From contig WJKQ01000107.1 in assembly GCA_014728975.1 (NCBI GenBank), forward strand, positions 1-5,906: a DNA stretch of 5,906 nucleotides, written 5' to 3'. Both the position numbers and the translations under genes were made by a program. Source of the stretch: Candidatus Peregrinibacteria bacterium (lineage in GTDB: Bacteria; Patescibacteriota; Gracilibacteria; UBA1369; LOWO2-01-FULL-3). Below are positions 5,002 to 5,906 of the stretch, piece by piece; the stretch's first letter is position 1; each line of letters begins with the position of its first letter. A model generated the notes under the pieces. That model made no database searches. It saw only the letters and a list, made by a program, of their open reading frames with translations, and was not told the origin of the DNA.

Positions 5002-5906
5002 ATGAAAACTACTGAATTTGATTATAATCTTCCCCTGAAATTTATTGCACAGACACCCGTGGAACCGAGAGACAGATGTAAATTGATGGTTTATGATACT
5101 TTTAACGATCAGGTTTCTCATAAAATTTTTTCTGATCTTCAGGATGTTTTGAATGAAGGAGATGTTCTTGTTGTGAACAGGTCAAGTGTCATTCCGGCGC
5201 GTGTGCTTTTTAATATAAATGGAAAAGAACGTGAAGTTTTTATACTTAAAAATTTGGGTAAAAATGAGTATAAAGTTTTAGTCAGACCGGGAAAATTCTT
5301 TAAAACGGGTAAAAAATTCCAATTAAATGAAAAAGTTTACGGAGCCGTGAAAAAAGTTCTTCCGGATGGAAGCAGAATTATCGGTTTTAATTCAAATATT
5401 GAGAAATTCGGACGTGTTCCCCTGCCATCTTATATCAAAAATCATGATGTTGATTTTGCGAAATATCAGACGGTTTACGCGAAAGAAAAAGGGAGTGTGG
5501 CTTCGCCCACGGCAGGTATTCATTTCACTAAAAGTCTTATTAAAAAACTTAAAGCAAAAGGCATACAATTTGAAGAAGTGATTTTACATGTCGGCCGCGG
5601 GACTTTTCAACCCGTTAAGACAGAAAAAATATGTGAACATACCATGCACAGTGAATATTTTGAAATCACAAAAGATACAGCTGAAAGACTAAATATGGCC
5701 AAATATGAAAATCGAAGAATTATAGCCGTTGGAACCACTTCTGTCAGAGTGCTTGAAACGGTTTATTCTGATAAAAAAGGTTTTATTCCAAAAACAGGCG
5801 AAACAGATATTTTCATATATCCGAAAAAACATAAATGGAAAGCTGTAGATGCCATAATTACCAATTTTCATTTACCAAAAAGTACATTGATTATGCTTGT
5901 ATCTTC
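5002..5906 (+). CDS. queA: S-adenosylmethionine:tRNA ribosyltransferase-isomerase QueA, partial: C-terminus beyond right edge
   Basis: Cytoplasmic enzyme that transfers and isomerises the ribosyl group of AdoMet onto 7-aminomethyl-7-deazaguanine in tRNA, giving epoxyqueuosine. I translated 301 residues of a family usually about 340-355 long; only the last 40 or so are missing. Family blocks seen: FDYNLP at the N-terminus, VIPAR (63-67), GRVPLPSYI, YQTVYA, ASPTAGIHF, LHVGRGTFQPV, HTMHSEY, AVGTTSVRVLE, TDIFIYP and ITNFHLPKSTLIMLVS. The N-terminus matches the family exactly at the ATG chosen, and an in-frame TAG at 4996-4998 rules out an earlier start. The stretch before VIPAR reads NRSS (59-62) where relatives usually have N-N/D-T/S-R/K, so a basic residue is replaced by S62. 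It starts 10 nt after the phosphatase gene with no terminator between, so co-transcription is likely although the functions look unrelated. Confidence 0.96.
   Translation, partial: MKTTEFDYNLPLKFIAQTPVEPRDRCKLMVYDTFNDQVSHKIFSDLQDVLNEGDVLVVNRSSVIPARVLFNINGKEREVFILKNLGKNEYKVLVRPGKFFKTGKKFQLNEKVYGAVKKVLPDGSRIIGFNSNIEKFGRVPLPSYIKNHDVDFAKYQTVYAKEKGSVASPTAGIHFTKSLIKKLKAKGIQFEEVILHVGRGTFQPVKTEKICEHTMHSEYFEITKDTAERLNMAKYENRRIIAVGTTSVRVLETVYSDKKGFIPKTGETDIFIYPKKHKWKAVDAIITNFHLPKSTLIMLVS

Larger units (their letters stand above)
1118..5906 (+). other. Probable operon: transporter/HEAT - STAS - HAMP-SpoIIE - queA
   Basis: Four same-strand genes are separated by 11 nt, a 1-nt overlap and 10 nt, with no hairpin-plus-T-run terminator or convincing internal promoter between them. 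The only candidate promoter is in the 1010-1117 gap. The first three genes form a plausible signalling unit; queA may also have its own promoter inside the phosphatase gene that cannot be seen by eye. Confidence 0.75.

Noticed and set aside
4680..5121. Two minus-strand open frames (4680-4898 and 4879-5121)
   Set aside because: Antisense to the catalytic end of the phosphatase and the start of queA, both of which match their families; translations look random.
5366..5871. Open frames at 5366-5581 (plus) and 5689-5871 (minus)
   Set aside because: Both lie within queA, whose own frame is continuous and strongly conserved.
1..5906. CRISPR arrays, tRNA/rRNA genes, insertion sequences, attachment sites
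   Set aside because: Nothing resembling spaced repeats, cloverleaf sequences, transposase motifs or long terminal inverted repeats was seen; almost the whole window is coding.

Overview
This is an AT-rich bacterial chromosome segment with dense, ordinary-looking coding. It holds one leftward gene cut by the left edge and four rightward, tightly spaced genes, the last cut by the right edge. A lipid II flippase (murJ) implies a peptidoglycan-making bacterium, and queA implies queuosine synthesis. None of the five gene starts has a recognisable Shine-Dalgarno sequence at normal spacing. The phylum cannot be fixed from this window. The mix of an NTT-like/HEAT membrane protein, STAS and SpoIIE proteins in an AT-rich genome would fit a poorly sampled Gram-negative lineage such as Elusimicrobiota, but that is a low-confidence guess.

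Layout: 1-1009 (minus) is the N-terminal two thirds of MurJ. 1010-1117 is the only real intergenic gap, with two face-to-face promoters whose -10 boxes overlap. 1118-3487 (plus) encodes a 789-residue protein: a multi-pass transporter-like N-terminal half (MFS/NTT type) fused to a long HEAT-repeat C-terminal half. 3499-3849 is a single-domain STAS protein (anti-sigma-factor-antagonist type). 3849-4991 is a membrane-anchored HAMP-SpoIIE (PP2C-type) phosphatase. 5002-5906 is QueA, missing its C-terminus. Plus-strand gene junctions are 11 nt, a 1-nt overlap and 10 nt, so one operon is likely.

How the genes may work together: the STAS protein keeps the serine that is phosphorylated in SpoIIAA/RsbV, and the SpoIIE phosphatase keeps all its metal-binding acidic motifs. 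They look like a partner-switching substrate/phosphatase pair. The phosphatase has almost no extracytoplasmic loop and so no obvious sensor of its own. The transporter-like/HEAT protein just upstream is a natural candidate for the missing sensor or for the output target. No anti-sigma kinase (RsbW/SpoIIAB type) and no sigma factor lie in the window, so the circuit is incomplete here. This transporter-HEAT + STAS + HAMP-SpoIIE module is the most interesting thing in the window; its function is inference. QueA is probably only a co-transcribed housekeeping passenger.
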